A stretch of 64,000 nt of DNA from Archilochus colubris (Eukaryota; Chordata; Aves; Apodiformes; Trochilidae). How positions within the stretch are numbered: the first letter of the stretch is position 1; each line of letters begins with the position of its first letter. Position numbers and translations under genes: made by a program. Below the pieces are notes generated by a model. That model was not told where the DNA came from, did no database searches, and saw only the letters and a program-made list of their open reading frames with translations. Where the stretch lies: assembly GCA_023079485.1 (NCBI GenBank), contig CM041084.1:17512609-17576608 (forward strand), written 5' to 3'. This document shows positions 40,978 to 54,267 of this stretch, piece by piece.

Positions 40978-42158
40978 AAAGACAAAAGCATAGACATTTT
41001 GGCAGTATCCAAGGAAGTCTGACAAGTGCAGCAGAAAGCACAGATCAAAAGAACACATAAGTTCTTTTATGGAAGAAAATACCTAGAATTCCATGTTTAT
41101 CTTACCACAATAAGCTACTGAATGGTTATCTAAGCTGCTCTTGTTTTGCCAGGCGACTTAATACATCTGTAGGTTTTACCTCGCATTAGTTTTAGTCTGG
41201 TTTGTTTAAAATGGTACAAAGCAAGTAAATCTAATCTAAAAGGTTATGCGTCTCCTTAGGAAAAACAGTCTTCACAGAGAGTGACCACCTTAAACAGAAA
41301 ATCTTTGTTGTATCAACTCAGAAATACTTGCTCTTTCTCTGGTAATACACTGCTAAAAAGTATTGTGAAAAATCCACAAAAGTACATTAGAAAAACGCAA
41401 CTGAACAAGACAAGCATCTCACAAGTACCTGTCTGAGCACTTGCAAACCCTTTTTTTTTAATTTCCTCTGTTCTTCTTTTATAAACTATTAAAAGTTTCC
41501 CTAAATTCCAAGCTGGCTTTGCCTGTAAAACACAGTCACAAAGAAATCTGTCTAGCATATTAGAAGTGGAATATTCTTGGCAAAATATCAACTCTAAGAC
41601 AGGTTTAAGTCATGCAGAAACAAGACTAAACTTGTAAGCTCAGTTTCTTTAAAACATAGCAATACCTGCTGTCACAGCATGAGGAAAAAAGATATCTCAA
41701 ACCCAAAATATTACAGCAGAGGCAAGAGAAGACATGGGGAAAAAAGTACCTCACTTATATTCACTGTCCAAGTATCTTCAGGGTAGAAGTCTACTGTTTT
41801 CTAACCCTCTCAATTCAGAAGAGGCCCATAAGGCAGCAGCTACTCCAGAGTCCTGGAAGACTTCCAATAAATAGATTTAACCTTACATATAAGCACTCTC
41901 TATAATTAGAGAAGAAAGTATCTTCATTTCTGGATAGTGTATGATAAATTTTGAAACCATGAGATGAAATAAAATTGTATTTTAACATGGTTCAAGGGAA
42001 GCCTTTCTCCTGTACACTGTCAGTTTCTCCTGCATGGGACTACTGCAGTAACCTAGTTTTTTTGTGCCTTTCAAAATCAACCTAGAAACACGTAGAGAGA
42101 ATAGGATAACAATAATGAACACTTCAGGACATTTCATCTTACAGGGAGCAGTCTCGTG

Positions 42159-42173
42159 AAAAAAAAAAAAAAA
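42159..42173. repeat. A15 homopolymer
   Basis: An uninterrupted run of 15 A on the plus strand, about 40 bp before a moderately GC-richer stretch (42.21-42.48 kb). Could be the tail of a retroposed sequence on the plus strand, but nothing upstream was recognised. Confidence 0.7.
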
Positions 42174-42805
42174 GACCTATTGGAAAACATCCATTACACA
42201 AATCCCACAGAGTAGAGAACTGGCCCCTCATCAGAGTTGTACCTGGCTGGCAGAAGAGGCCCCAGAGGAGCAGCAAAGAGCTGAGAGGTTCCTTTTTCTT
42301 CTCAGTTGTGCCATGGGAGCAGGAGTCGCTATGTCCTCCTCAAAAACCATCCCATCAATAGCAGACTGCCACCAGCATGGAGCAACAACCAGGAGCAGCA
42401 GCAGTCCCTCTTCCTCCTGGTGCAGATTTTCTACAGGTGTGCATCTGCAGCACAGCCTCAGCTGATGCGAAAATTTGTTACACATCCGGGTGTATGAATG
42501 ACTCACATATAAAAAATACTGGTTTAAATACTGGTTTCTCATGGTTGCTTGCATACGGGTGGGGATTGAATAAATACACATTTGCATATGGGCTAGAACT
42601 ACCCTTTTGGGACAGGATTCATATTGGAAAACAGGGGTCATGATCTAGCAACTATAAAAGGAAGGTAAAACATGCACAGTAAAAAGACATACGCAAAAAG
42701 CATGAGCAAAATTATATAAACGCCTAACGCTACAGTGAAATCTCTTGTGGAATTAAGCTCCAGCAGCAACCAAGAATCATACATGACCTCCACAATAGTC
42801 CTGCA

Positions 42806-43560
42806 TTACTGGAAGTTATTCACCAGCCTGGGGAAGAAACCTGACTCCCACTTGCAGTAGAGTCCCAGGCTGTCTGTGGGATTAACCCAGTTGTTGAGGA
42901 TGGAATTAGGAGGCCATGGAGGGGGAGCCCTGTCCCTGCAGCAGTGCCCATCAGCTGCCCCCTGGGGCAAGGGGGCTGCAGAAGCCCCGGAGCAGCAGGT
43001 GCCCGCAGGCCCTGCCCAGGCAGGAAGGAGGGTGCCCGATACGGCCTCCAGTGTGGAAGACACTTGGCAAAAATTAAACAGAAGGGAAGTACATAAGCCG
43101 GAAATTAAATGCTTGCATCCAATATCATAGGAAGAGCTCATGGGTTCAACAATCTGCCAGGGGTTTGAGCCAACTGTCCTCTGGTCAGCAGGAACATTTT
43201 GACGGACATAGATACCAGTGTCATGAGGGCCAAGAAAAACACTTCGTGATTTGTAGCCAAGAAAAACACCTCCTTGCTCCATCCCACCCCACCCTTTTGC
43301 AATATTCAGAAGGGAGAAATCCTCCACTGATTTAAAAAATGATTTTGATGACCTTTCTATCACATGCTTTTTCATGTTTCAGTTCTCCAGCAACAGATGC
43401 CAACAAGTAGCCTGTGGTAAAACACAGAGAGCGCTTTGCCTGCACAGCACAGGAGCCCCCTGGGCCCCGCGCACCCAGGAGGCACCCGGGAGGCACCGTC
43501 CCACCTGTGCCCCCAGCCCTAGCTGTGCCCCCAGCCAACAAGATGGCAGCTGGGGTTAGC
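42806..43560. other. GC-rich block with long unrecognised minus-strand frames
   Basis: Seen: G+C is well above the surroundings, mainly at 42.88-43.04 and 43.43-43.55 kb. A 189-codon minus frame (43375-42806) overlaps a 132-codon minus frame (43730-43332), and a third lies at 43887-43519. No domain was recognised. Short internal repeats include GCCAAGAAAAACAC at 43229-43242 and 43256-43269, an 11-bp unit GCACCCRGGAG at 43471-43492, and CTGTGCCCCCAGCC near 43505 and 43523. Candidates are a decayed retroposed sequence, an unannotated noncoding exon, or minisatellite-like growth of a GC-rich patch. Function unknown. Confidence 0.4.
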
Positions 43561-46500
43561 AGCTGAAAACCAACTGAAACACCACTGATCCTCAGTAAAA
43601 AAACAAAACAAAATAGTGCCAGGACTTCCTGCCAAGACACAGCAGCAGCAGTAGTACTGTGGTGATTCCAACTGAAGGGCAGGCAGAGCAATACCGAGGG
43701 TCCCTCGCAGCCCTGGGTAATAGTAGACACAATGCTGTCTTTTTAATGTGAAGCTAGTAAGGAATTTTAATATGAAATAGCTTTTTTTAAAAATAAAGGA
43801 TGCATCACATGCAGAATGGAAGAGTGAAATTAGCACACAACATCTGGGAGGTTTTTGAGATTTGGGGTTTGTTCGATTTTTATGCAAAAATATAAACTAG
43901 ATTTAAAAAATTCTGAAATTATAATTTTTCTGCTAAAAAAAATGAAATAGCAATTTTTTTTAAGATCTATAGGAAATTTTATAGACGTCCCAACTTTTCA
44001 GGTACATGCCTTTATTGGAAGTCTTTGTTAAAAAATGTATTTTAAAATTATTTTTTTACCTTACGTTAAATAATTCTTCCTTCTTCCAAAAAATATATTT
44101 ACTCTTATTTAAATCAACAAGCCAATGACATTTGAGTATTTATTTATTCAGCCAGTGGGAAATAAGTTATATTTCTTCTTACCTTTCTAATCAAAGTCAA
44201 ATATTTGTTCCTTCTGTGAGTGATTTTTTTGCTAATTACAACAGGCTGATGTATGGTATTTTGTTACTAAAAACAAGAGCTACAAATGAATAAATGGACC
44301 TAAAATTGTGCAAAACTGTGCTTTCAAACCATAGTGAAACAAAGCCCAAAGTACATACATAGACAGTGACAGCAGGTCTGTTTCCAGACTTTAGATACCC
44401 ACATACCAACAAAATAAGTGCAAATTGAAAAACCTTCTGCTTATTCATTAGGCAATGAGTGTATCTGGAAATTAATATATCATGTAAAATTTAAAATCAC
44501 ATTTAACTTCTTTCAAATACAAAAGAAGTTTTAACTTTCTGTTTTTTCACTGTTTTCTCTTCCTCTTGCTGCCTTCCTCCTTCCTTGGAAGACAGATAAT
44601 CCCCAGGCTGGAAAAAATATTGAACTGAAACTGAACTACAATTAGTTTTTCTAGTTTGAATGAAATCAGTGTAAGCATATGGAGACAGTCTATTAAATGT
44701 GTGTGTAAGAAATGTAAATCTCTTAGAGGCTGAAATATTCTTAAAACTTAGTTGACCTCTAGAATTTACAGTCACGAGACATTAACATGGGAAGGAATCT
44801 AGCAACACAAAATGGAACTGGACATTCATACAAGTATCAAGAAGAACTAGTCTTAAAAATAACAAGAAAATAATTTTGGAAGATAAAATAAATCTCAAGT
44901 GTAGGAAAAAAATGATCTGTAGCTACTAATGATCAGAAAGTACATGATGCACATGGCCGATTATCCAACTTCCACCTCTTGAGAGGTGGAATCCACAGCA
45001 GAAGTCATGGTGAAAATATTTTATTGCTCTTTCTGGATTTCAAACGTAACAACTAGTTTTGATTTTTTTTTCAACTATGATTTTTTTTAAGTGAAGTGTT
45101 CCTACGGTAGTGTATTAATCAGCCAGTGAAAACCTTTCCTAAACTTAGAAAAAGGGAAATAGTCAGTGTTACTACCACTGCAGTCTCCAGCGGAATGAAT
45201 GGAATCACTACAATCCACAACACAGGGGACCACACAAAATTCAGCAGTACAAAAGGTACTAATTAATGATAAAAAAAACCCAAAACACAAACCCAAACAC
45301 CCCTCCCCCCCACACACAGAAAAAGGACCCTTTAAAATGTAATCTCATCCAACCAAATGTGCCTGCATTAGTTGATGTGTCAAGATGCAAAACCTAATAC
45401 TACCAGCTTCTGAATTTACTGAACTGACACAATGCTGGGGTGAACATTGAACATACCCATCTCAGCAGCTGTTGTCAGTCACAGATGTTGGCTGCAATTT
45501 TAATAACAGCACTGTTTCTCATGCTGTACTCAACTAATTTGAAGATAAAGTGGAATATATGTTCTTAAGAGATTTGCTTGTCTTATTTACTCATGTTCTC
45601 TTATTTGAGCCCAGAAAACAGATTTAAATCCCAGGGATTATGGTTAAACTAAATGAGTTAATCAGGTGCAATCTGCCTTTGTTAGAAAATCAACTGAAAA
45701 ATGCTGTAATGCAGAGCAATGGTCCAGAGGTGCATTTACTTTGCTAATGACTGGCATGAATACATACTCCCTTCCCAAGTGACAATGTGCAAAGAGCACA
45801 AAAAATGTTTCCAGTGGGAAGCTAACAGGACAATGCAGCTGAAAAGAGAACAAGCAAAGCACATACCCAACCATTTGCAGGGAAATTATCTTGAGACACA
45901 GCAAATATTCATAAATAATGAGGCTGATCACAAATACAAATACAGAGGGAACCCCTGGCCAATGACTAAGTCATGCTGTAACCTCAGCTCTACCACCAGG
46001 CATGGTCTGTTGTTATCACCCAACACCTTTGCCTATCTGTGATGCTCCTCACCCACCGAACAACACCTGTAGCACATCTCCAGAACTACAGACTAGAGGG
46101 AACACCTGCTCAAAACCAGCAGAGGCAAAGACATCTATAGGCTTAATTTTCACTTCCATCACAAACATCTTCTGCTTTCATAACTGTGCCTTCAAAAAGT
46201 GCCTTGAAATCAGCTTTGGTGTTGCTAACAAGCCCCATCTAGAACTGTGCTCTGAGGACATCTACCATGCTGTGCACCCCTGAGGTATGCATGAAGCACA
46301 GGGAACCTGTGGCATTTTGATTTCAAAGCAGAGTTGGAAGAGGAAGCAGAGGCAAAGCACCTGAAAAACCCAGTCTACTTCTGCAGGATTTGTAATGAGG
46401 CAGGAGATTTGGCTTTCTTATTCCTAAGACTGAACGATGTTCATTGACCATGGCTCCAACTCTGGGCAGAGGTCCCTGATAACCACACTACAGCAACAAT

Positions 46501-49500
46501 GAGCCAGGGCTTTCCATCACTGACTCCTGAGATTTTACTGCCAAGAAGAAATAACAGCAAGGTCCAAGATCAATTCTGCAGTCTTGCGACGAGGTTCATT
46601 CAGCAGCTGGCCTAAGTGACTAACCACAAGACTATGGAGGCCAAACCCTGTAACATGTCATTGCCCAGTGGCTCAACTTCAAAAAGCAAAATGTAAGGTC
46701 TACCAATAGCAAATGTTTCTGCGCTTTCCTAGAAGAAGGAGGGCATCAGGCACAGATTCAGAGAAGGCTGGAGGTGCCTCTGCCACAAGGGTAGTCACTG
46801 TGCACAACACAGGCTCTTCTGTCCACCACTGCTGAAGCAGTTAATCCTGCACTGAAGCCATCCACTGAATGAGGCCCCTGAGTGCAGTTTTTGGTAGTCA
46901 TCTATAGAGCCAAAAAGCACCAGGACTAAATTGAGTGCATGCAAAAAAACATCTATAAATGCCTCAGGATATTTATATGTTTCTAAAACCTAAGGAATCT
47001 CAGGTATCTATCATAACCAGGAGAGCTTTCCATGGGCAGCTAAAGCTCCCAAAACTCTGCTTTAAGGGATACTAAATTCTTTCTTGGATCAAACCATTAA
47101 GTGCTGAAACAAGATAAATAGTGGGTATTTATTCAGTTGAATCCAAAGTAGACTACATAAACTCTTTGTTGTCATAAATTAGGTTAAAAACACAAATGTA
47201 CAAAACTCACACGAACAAAGGCAAGGATATAACAAACACCTGGGACTTCTGAGTTACGAACAGTACGTGCTACTTAAAATGTGGAGGCGTTGCCAAAGAA
47301 GAAAAGTTACTAATCCTGTTGGGGCTAAGTAACTGCATTGGTGTGTGGTTTACATGGGGGGAGGGAAAGGAAAAGAAAGAGAATTACTTTATTACCCTTT
47401 TTGCAGCTTCGTTTTGTTTGTTTTTTCGAAAGAATAGTTTTTTTCTATTACATTAAACCAATAGATATAAATTAAGAAACTTACATTTCTCAAAGCAAGT
47501 ACTATGACTCTAGTCGTAGTAAAAATCCATTTACTTCCAGAGACATCTCAGGGCTCGTAGTTTTATACCTTATTCTGATGCTTTACTTTTTTAAAAATAA
47601 AGAGTAAAATTAAAAGACTTTTCACTGAGACATTCTATTAGGAATATTATTCTTCCTCAACATTTCACTTAGAGTTAATATAAAGTAACTTCACATTGGT
47701 AATGAATTAGCTCTTTGGTCATTTATATATCAAGTTATTTATAAATATCTTACAATCACAGCAGTATTTTTGGGCTAAAGAGCAGGTTTCAACTCAAAGC
47801 AAATGTACATGTCATCTCGTGTCCTTCCATATACAAAATCTTATGGCTTGGAATTTAAGTCTGTAATCATGTTTCTCAAATTCAGTTTCATAGCTTTACC
47901 TAGGTGCTTTTAACAATGCAAAATAGGAGCAGCACTGGAAAGCAATAAATTGTTGCACCAGATGGTACATGAGACATGGGACACGTGTGGATACTGCAGA
48001 GGGTCCCTCTTCCCAAATGTGCAATGTGCTCTGTTGGGCTTACAACAACCCTCCAGGAAGAGGGGGAATCACTGTCTCATTTGGGCAGAGAAGTAGGACA
48101 CACCAGAGGAGAGGAGGCAGGAACTCACAGAAATCTCCTGAAACAACTTCTGAATTATTTTTTTTCCTGAACAAATACCTGCAACCTAAACAGCAAGCTC
48201 CAGCTGTATGACACTGAGCTCTCAGATAAAAATTGGTATTTTTTATGACATTATATACAACAGTATGCAAACTAAGTAGTAATTCAAAGAAATACATTTT
48301 CTCAACTAGAAAAAAATGCAGCAACATATATCCAGACTAAAATCACACTCTTCACAGTCACTGTATACATTTTACATTAAAATGTAATTTTTAATACTGT
48401 TTTTTAGCTGGTACAGACCAGAAAATATTCACAGAATATTAACACTAAATCAATTTCTCCCTACCTGATTCCATGGCATCAACCAGAAACAGTGTAATGA
48501 ATGCAAAATATGCCAGCTCATTTGGCACATAGTCATTTATACATATTCTAGTATTAAATAATTAACACCCAGACTTTGGTAGAAAGGTTAAACTGAAATT
48601 CGTTCTATATTATTCTCATCACCGGCTTAGTTTCAAGATGTAACTAGGTGTGAAAGCAAAAGAGCTTTGACCAAGAAAAACTAGTTTGGGATTTCTTTCC
48701 TTTGTACTGCTTTCAGATCGATTCACTTTAATAATCAGTACTTGACCCCCCAAAAGTTTAACCTTGCTTAATCTACCAATGCAGAACAACAGAAATCTTT
48801 TATGCACTGCTTTTCACCTAGAATGAGGAATTTCACCTGGAATGTTCTTACCATATTCTGCAGCCTCCTCATTCCCTAAATCCTACTGAGGATTTACACT
48901 GAATCAAAGTTTCTCTCAAGTTTACATTTCTCAGGTATCTTTAGGCAGAACCTATGATTTTTCCCTTTTCCCATTTTTAAGCTTGGACAATAACTACCAC
49001 CAGCCCCCACCCTTTCCCACTGGGATCTAACCCTTTTCAAACTAAGAGATTTGAACAACTAAACTCTGTAGCCCCAAATCTGCCTCTTGTTACCATATCA
49101 CAGCAGGGAGGGAGGTGGGGGGGACAGGACGGCACTATCCCTCACCTATTGATGTTTACTTGATCTCTCATGATTGATGCAAGCACAAAAGTGGCTGCAA
49201 CTAAGAAACAGGGATTTTAACCGCTCTGCAGAGGGACTGAAAATATCCCCTTTTGTTTAGACCTAAACTCAAGTCACAACAGCATATAGCTGCTGGACTT
49301 TTACCTCCAAATATGTTTACCCTTTACTAATGCACTTTCATCCAAGAAAAAAAAAATCTATTAAGAAATGCCCCAGCATTACCCTGTCATGTGGACTTAA
49401 AGTCTGTTAAACTAACTGATACCATGTTTCATTAAAAAGAAGCCTCAGCATTTCTCTAGATAACAAATGCTGGAATTTTAGGGCTCTATTTTAAGAGCTA

Positions 49501-49679
49501 AAGGAGAGACATCTGGCAATAATCTACAAATAAATACAGTGTCTCCATTCTTAGTTTCTCCTCCAAAACACTACCTAGGACATTTTTGCAGCATGATTCA
49601 TGTTATCAGCGTAATACGTTACAATGCTTTTCAAATAATTCCGAATTCAAAGTTCATTCAATAAAGAACTCATTTTTGA

Positions 49680-50160
49680 AAGAGAAAAGGGAACACGCCA
49701 TTCCAGAACACTGCCTTTATTGACTCAGCCCTGCTGCCAGGAGGAACAACGTGGTGAAGCAAACTCTGCAGTTTCAAAAGGATTTTTGAACAGCAAGGGC
49801 AGAGAGAGAAAGAGGCTTATTTACCGAAATGTGAGATTCCACAGGTGCGGCCAGAGATGGTATGAAATCCTCTTCTTTTAGTTCCAAAAGTTTTAATTTA
49901 GGATGAAACCTGTGATAATCCTTTCAAACTGCCAGGTAAAACACACGCCATATCTCAGCCGTATTTTCTTTCGCCCTTTTGCAGCGTAACTTTGTTATTT
50001 GCATGCAGCTTAGCTCTGGCCTATGGGACTTTTTGAACATTTACATGTTAGATTAGCTGTCTTGACATGCTCTATCAAGCATGACATCATGGATCTCCAT
50101 GGTAACCTTAACCACACCTGCCCAAATGCCAGAGTTACCTGTCATGTTCAGACCTAACTG
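49680..50160. promoter_or_regulatory. Candidate enhancer: cluster of transcription-factor-like motifs
   Basis: Seen: TTTATTGACTCAGC (AP-1/MAF-like TGACTCAGC) near 49720, ATGACATCAT (CRE-like palindrome) at 50081-50090, CCATGGTAACC (RFX X-box-like) at 50097-50107, then AACCACACCTG (RUNX-like AACCACA joined to an E-box CACCTG) within the next 15 bp. The G+C is more balanced than in the flanks. Inference only: single motifs are common, but their density within about 40 bp is notable. It lies 4.1 kb or more downstream of the 54 kb exon. Confidence 0.25.
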
Positions 50161-50229
50161 AACACAACAACAACAAAAAAAACCCTTAACCACCATTTTC
50201 TAGGCACTCAGCCTAGAAAAGCTGTTTTC

Positions 50230-50247
50230 TTTTTTTTTTTTTTTTTT
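50230..50247. repeat. T18 homopolymer
   Basis: Uninterrupted run of 18 T. Confidence 0.9.
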
Positions 50248-52120
50248 AAGTGGTGGAAAACTAATTTCATTTGCCAATAAATTTGCTCTTCACAGAGCAC
50301 TGGCTAAAACAGCTAGAGCTATTTTCTGACCCTTCCACAGCTCCCACTGTATTTCCTAGTCAAACAACAAAAAAAGAAGTCTATGGCAAACATCTTCCAG
50401 CTCATTTTCTAAAGGCATGCTCAAGAATGCTGTCTCTGAAAAACTTCTACTCACTCATTTTTGCTCTCTGCCCCCCGGAAAGGTTTTTGGTTTTGTTTTG
50501 GGTTGGTTTTTCTTTTTTTTATCGAGGTGACTTGTAAAACAGGTTCACAGCAGGGACTACCCCCCCTCCCATGGACAGGTTAGTATTTTAACCTCTTAAT
50601 TGCAAACTCTTTTTCATCCTTGCAACCCATGGCCCATCTTTTATACTTGTTCCTGCTCCTTCCTTTGCTGCTGACCGGAGTCAGCCCCATCTAAGCAGGT
50701 GACTGAGTCCTGCCATGAGCTCAGCAGCAGACAATTCACACTATCTCAAACTTCAGAAGACCGAGTCTGTTTTCCTCCTTCCTTTCTCTTTTTTCTTTCT
50801 CGCTTTCCAGGGGATTACGTTAGCGCCTTGCTTTCATTAATGCAGGCGAGACAGTCTTGGCAAGGTATCCAAAGCTCCTGCAGAAACTTGCATTACCTAT
50901 AAAAAAAGATTTTGTTCCTTGGCTCTCCAGGCTTCCGGCTGATGTGGGCTCTGGTGTCTGTCTTTGGGACTGCCTTGCAAGGGGGACAAACCCCAGCAAG
51001 CCACTGGGCAGTGGGTCCTGGAGCTTGGCTGTAGGGTGCTGCATTCACCTGTGGGTATTTTGGGGTTCACAAGGCACAGCACACCTGCACCCCAGTTTGC
51101 CATGCAGACCAGCTCAGCTGCAGGGTATTTGCCTTGCAGCAGTAACCCAAGGCCCTAGTGCAAATAAAGACTGCCCCTGTCTCTGTGAGTTTTCCTTGCC
51201 AAAATAAGGTATCACAACAGGGTAACAAACCTGCGGGGTGGAGGAGGGATGATCTGTGTGCACAGCTGGGAGGTTTCAGTTCACCACATTAGTTAACCAT
51301 CAGTAACCCCTGCTGGCATTTTACCTGGCTGTGATTGTACTTCTGATCTGTGGCAGGTCATCAAGAGTAGAAATGGGTCCTCAAGAGGCACATCCAGGGA
51401 GGGATTTATCTGGTAAATGAGGCCATTAATATGTAGTGGAAGATATGGACATTCAGAGCTGACCTCCACTGATAGAGGTGATACAGTATGTCCTGACAAC
51501 ATCAAACATTTTTTCTCCTGATGTTTATCTGCTGCAAGCCAGGGGTCAGTTTGTTGTACTCAGATACTGATGGTTAAAATGGACAAGAGAAGAAAGTCCA
51601 AACTCACACAAAAAAGGAGACAATTACCAATCTGGCCCACTTTTGTTAGTCTATAGACCTGAAAGACAAATTATATGATATCCAAGGGACTATATCACAA
51701 ATGTAAATATTGAGATGTTTTATGTTCCAAGTGTACCATTTGACACAGAGATTAGAAAATTATGTTGCATTAGCTACTATCCTTGAAAGGTCTCCAACAG
51801 TGCTGAAACTCCCACCATGGATAATATTGCCACTTTCTAGATACTGGAGCACCAGAAGAAGTAAGAAGAAAGTAAAGGAACCTAGAAAATGAATTGTCAC
51901 ATTGTAAGGCACATCTTTACATGCATTTTACAGATTTTGTATGTAAGGAATGTATGCTACATACACATACCTACTACCTGTATATGTAGTTTTCCTTCTC
52001 CACTACTGCTATACATATACACAGGGGAAAAAAAGAGGAAATCTATATGCTTTACACACACATACACCTTCTGAAGCAAAATTATGTCATGGTCTTATTC
52101 AAGGGGCAGCTAAATAAGCC

Positions 52121-52266
52121 TACATTATACATACAAGATAAATATATATACATATACCAATGCATATAAATACATATACCTATGTGTGTATGTATACACA
52201 GAGATACAAATATACACACACATACACACAAAATACACAGGTATATGTGTACACATCCATACACAC
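52121..52266. repeat. TA/CA compound microsatellite
   Basis: About 145 bp of ATATACA/CACACATA-type units, imperfect, including ACACACACATACACACA. A weaker, similar stretch precedes it at about 51.95-52.07 kb. Confidence 0.85.
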
Positions 52267-54267
52267 AACTTGGTAAGAAAAATCTCTTCTGAACTGTAAT
52301 GCCATGACCATAGTAATCTATTAGTGCAACTTATGAGCAAGATTGTTGATAGACTTCAGCAAATTTCTTACAATCAGATGGACTGACTGACTTCTGCATG
52401 TTTTTAATGTGGCTTCTGTTCAGTTTATCTTTTTTTCCCAAGCTCTGCCAAATGGGTGGATACTTCAGTCTTTCCCATTTCCAAGAAAGACAATTTAATG
52501 CTCTAAAAGTAATTCTAAAGTTATTTTGCTTTAGAATTCACACTCATTCAGTACAATTCATATGTCTAATCATCAAAAAATAAGAGCAGGAGACATTCGC
52601 ATTAATTTTACCCTCAATAAATTATCAAGGGTGACACATTTTAAACAAATAGCAAGAACAGTTACTGCATTCCTTCTCTAATTTATTGCCTTCAGAAAAA
52701 GCTCAAATTACAAAATGTGTAGGGTGTAATGCTGTAGGCTTTTTTAAACTAGGTTTGCAGTGTTTGCAACACTGGAACTAAATATTTACATGACTCCAAA
52801 AGATCTAATCTCTGGATTTCACCCCCGTCCCACCTCCTTTATTTAATTTGTATGCTATCTTTATCCACCACCCAGCACATTCCAGTCACTAAAGTTCACA
52901 GAAGAGATAAGTGGGGAGAAAAAAAAAATTAAAAAAAAAATTTTAAATCAAGACTTTCAAAGGAAAGGAGTTTAAAAATAAGGAATAGATCATTCTCATT
53001 AGACCTAAAGTCTTGTAGCAATTTTAGCTGGATACATATGGAGTCTAGCAGTTATGCTGTGGTACAGTGATAGCACCTGGTACCTCCAGAGACCATGTCA
53101 AAGAAAAGTTATAGGGGGAAGATAGCAAGTGACAGTCTTTCCAAATCTGCATCAGTGGTTAGATCTCCAAAGGTTTGAAAGGCTTCAAATGACACTGGGA
53201 ATTCAATTTTATAGCAGAGTACAGTATTTTTCCAACCTGTTTGCATTCCTTATTTTCAATTAACTTGCTGCTAGTACTAGAATACCTATATAATGCTCAG
53301 GAAAAAAACAAAACAAAACGAAACAACAACTTTTATAAAAAGGCTTGTTGTAAATAATTTCTTAAACTGAGAAGAACAGATAGAAGATTCCTGAGCCTGA
53401 ACTCTAAATTCTGATGTATGATTGGAAAAAAAAAATAATTACAGGATAGAACACAGACTGCCTATAAAGCTGAGGAGATTAAACTCTAACACTGCACCCA
53501 AAACTGGAAGCCAGACTTTGGCTGAGAAGAGATTCTTGCACAGCATCCCCTGAATTCAGAAGGTCTGTGTGACAGCAGTCTCCACTTGCTTCAAGAAATA
53601 CATCAGTGTGTCACATCTCCTCTGACTCTACATCTACTTTTCACTGCTGAAATGCCATTGAAGGCAGGCAAAAAGCAAATCACCCTAAGGTATATTGATG
53701 ACAGACCGACGTGGATGTCAAAACATCTTGAAGGAGGCAGATACCTGTGGATAAGTCCATTCTGTTTGTAGTAAAAGGCTCAAAAAGAGAAAAGAAAGCA
53801 AATGAAAGGGTATCAGAGCCAGCTAAAGCACACAGATGCACTCTGTGGATATTTTCTTTTCTCCTGGGCAGTAGTACCAATACTGGAAGTGTAACAGAAG
53901 TCAACAGCTGCTCCATTATTTTCCTTTCAGCTGTGAAAAATAGATGGAGACCCTTGTACTGAGATCAAGAGTCTCAACCTCATCCCTTTCTTCATGTATA
54001 TTCTAAAAGCAAATGAAAACCTTCTTCAAAAAACGTCAGTTTCAACAAACAATCCCAAGGTAATATTGAGTAGTTTCATTTTTATTACTATTTCATTGAA
54101 TTTCAAAGAAGCAACTGAATCTTACACTATATAAAAAAAATCTGTCTAAGACTTGGCTACAGTCTCACCTTTGACACTCACCTTTGTAAGGACTTGTACT
54201 TTACAACTAACTTTACAAAGTTATAAGGACTGTTTCACAAAAAGCAAGATGAATTTGAGTTTCATAC

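Larger units (their letters stand above)
30762..42158 (-). other. KIAA1217 intron; no recognised gene
   Basis: AT-rich. It contains T14 (34091-34104), T18 within a T-rich stretch to about 37975 (37924-37941), A14 (38379-38392), A21 followed by a short GA repeat (40946-40976), and the minisatellite at 33.42 kb listed separately. All open frames are short and show no domain. Confidence 0.5.
43561..54267 (-). other. KIAA1217 intron next to the 54 kb exon; no other gene recognised
   Basis: Begins, in the direction of transcription, with GTATGA at 54267. AT-rich. It includes T18 (50230-50247), TA/CA-rich repeats (51.95-52.27 kb) and a motif-dense stretch at 49.68-50.17 kb listed separately. Nothing matching the following KIAA1217 exon is present, so this intron exceeds 54 kb if unbroken. 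Confidence 0.55.
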
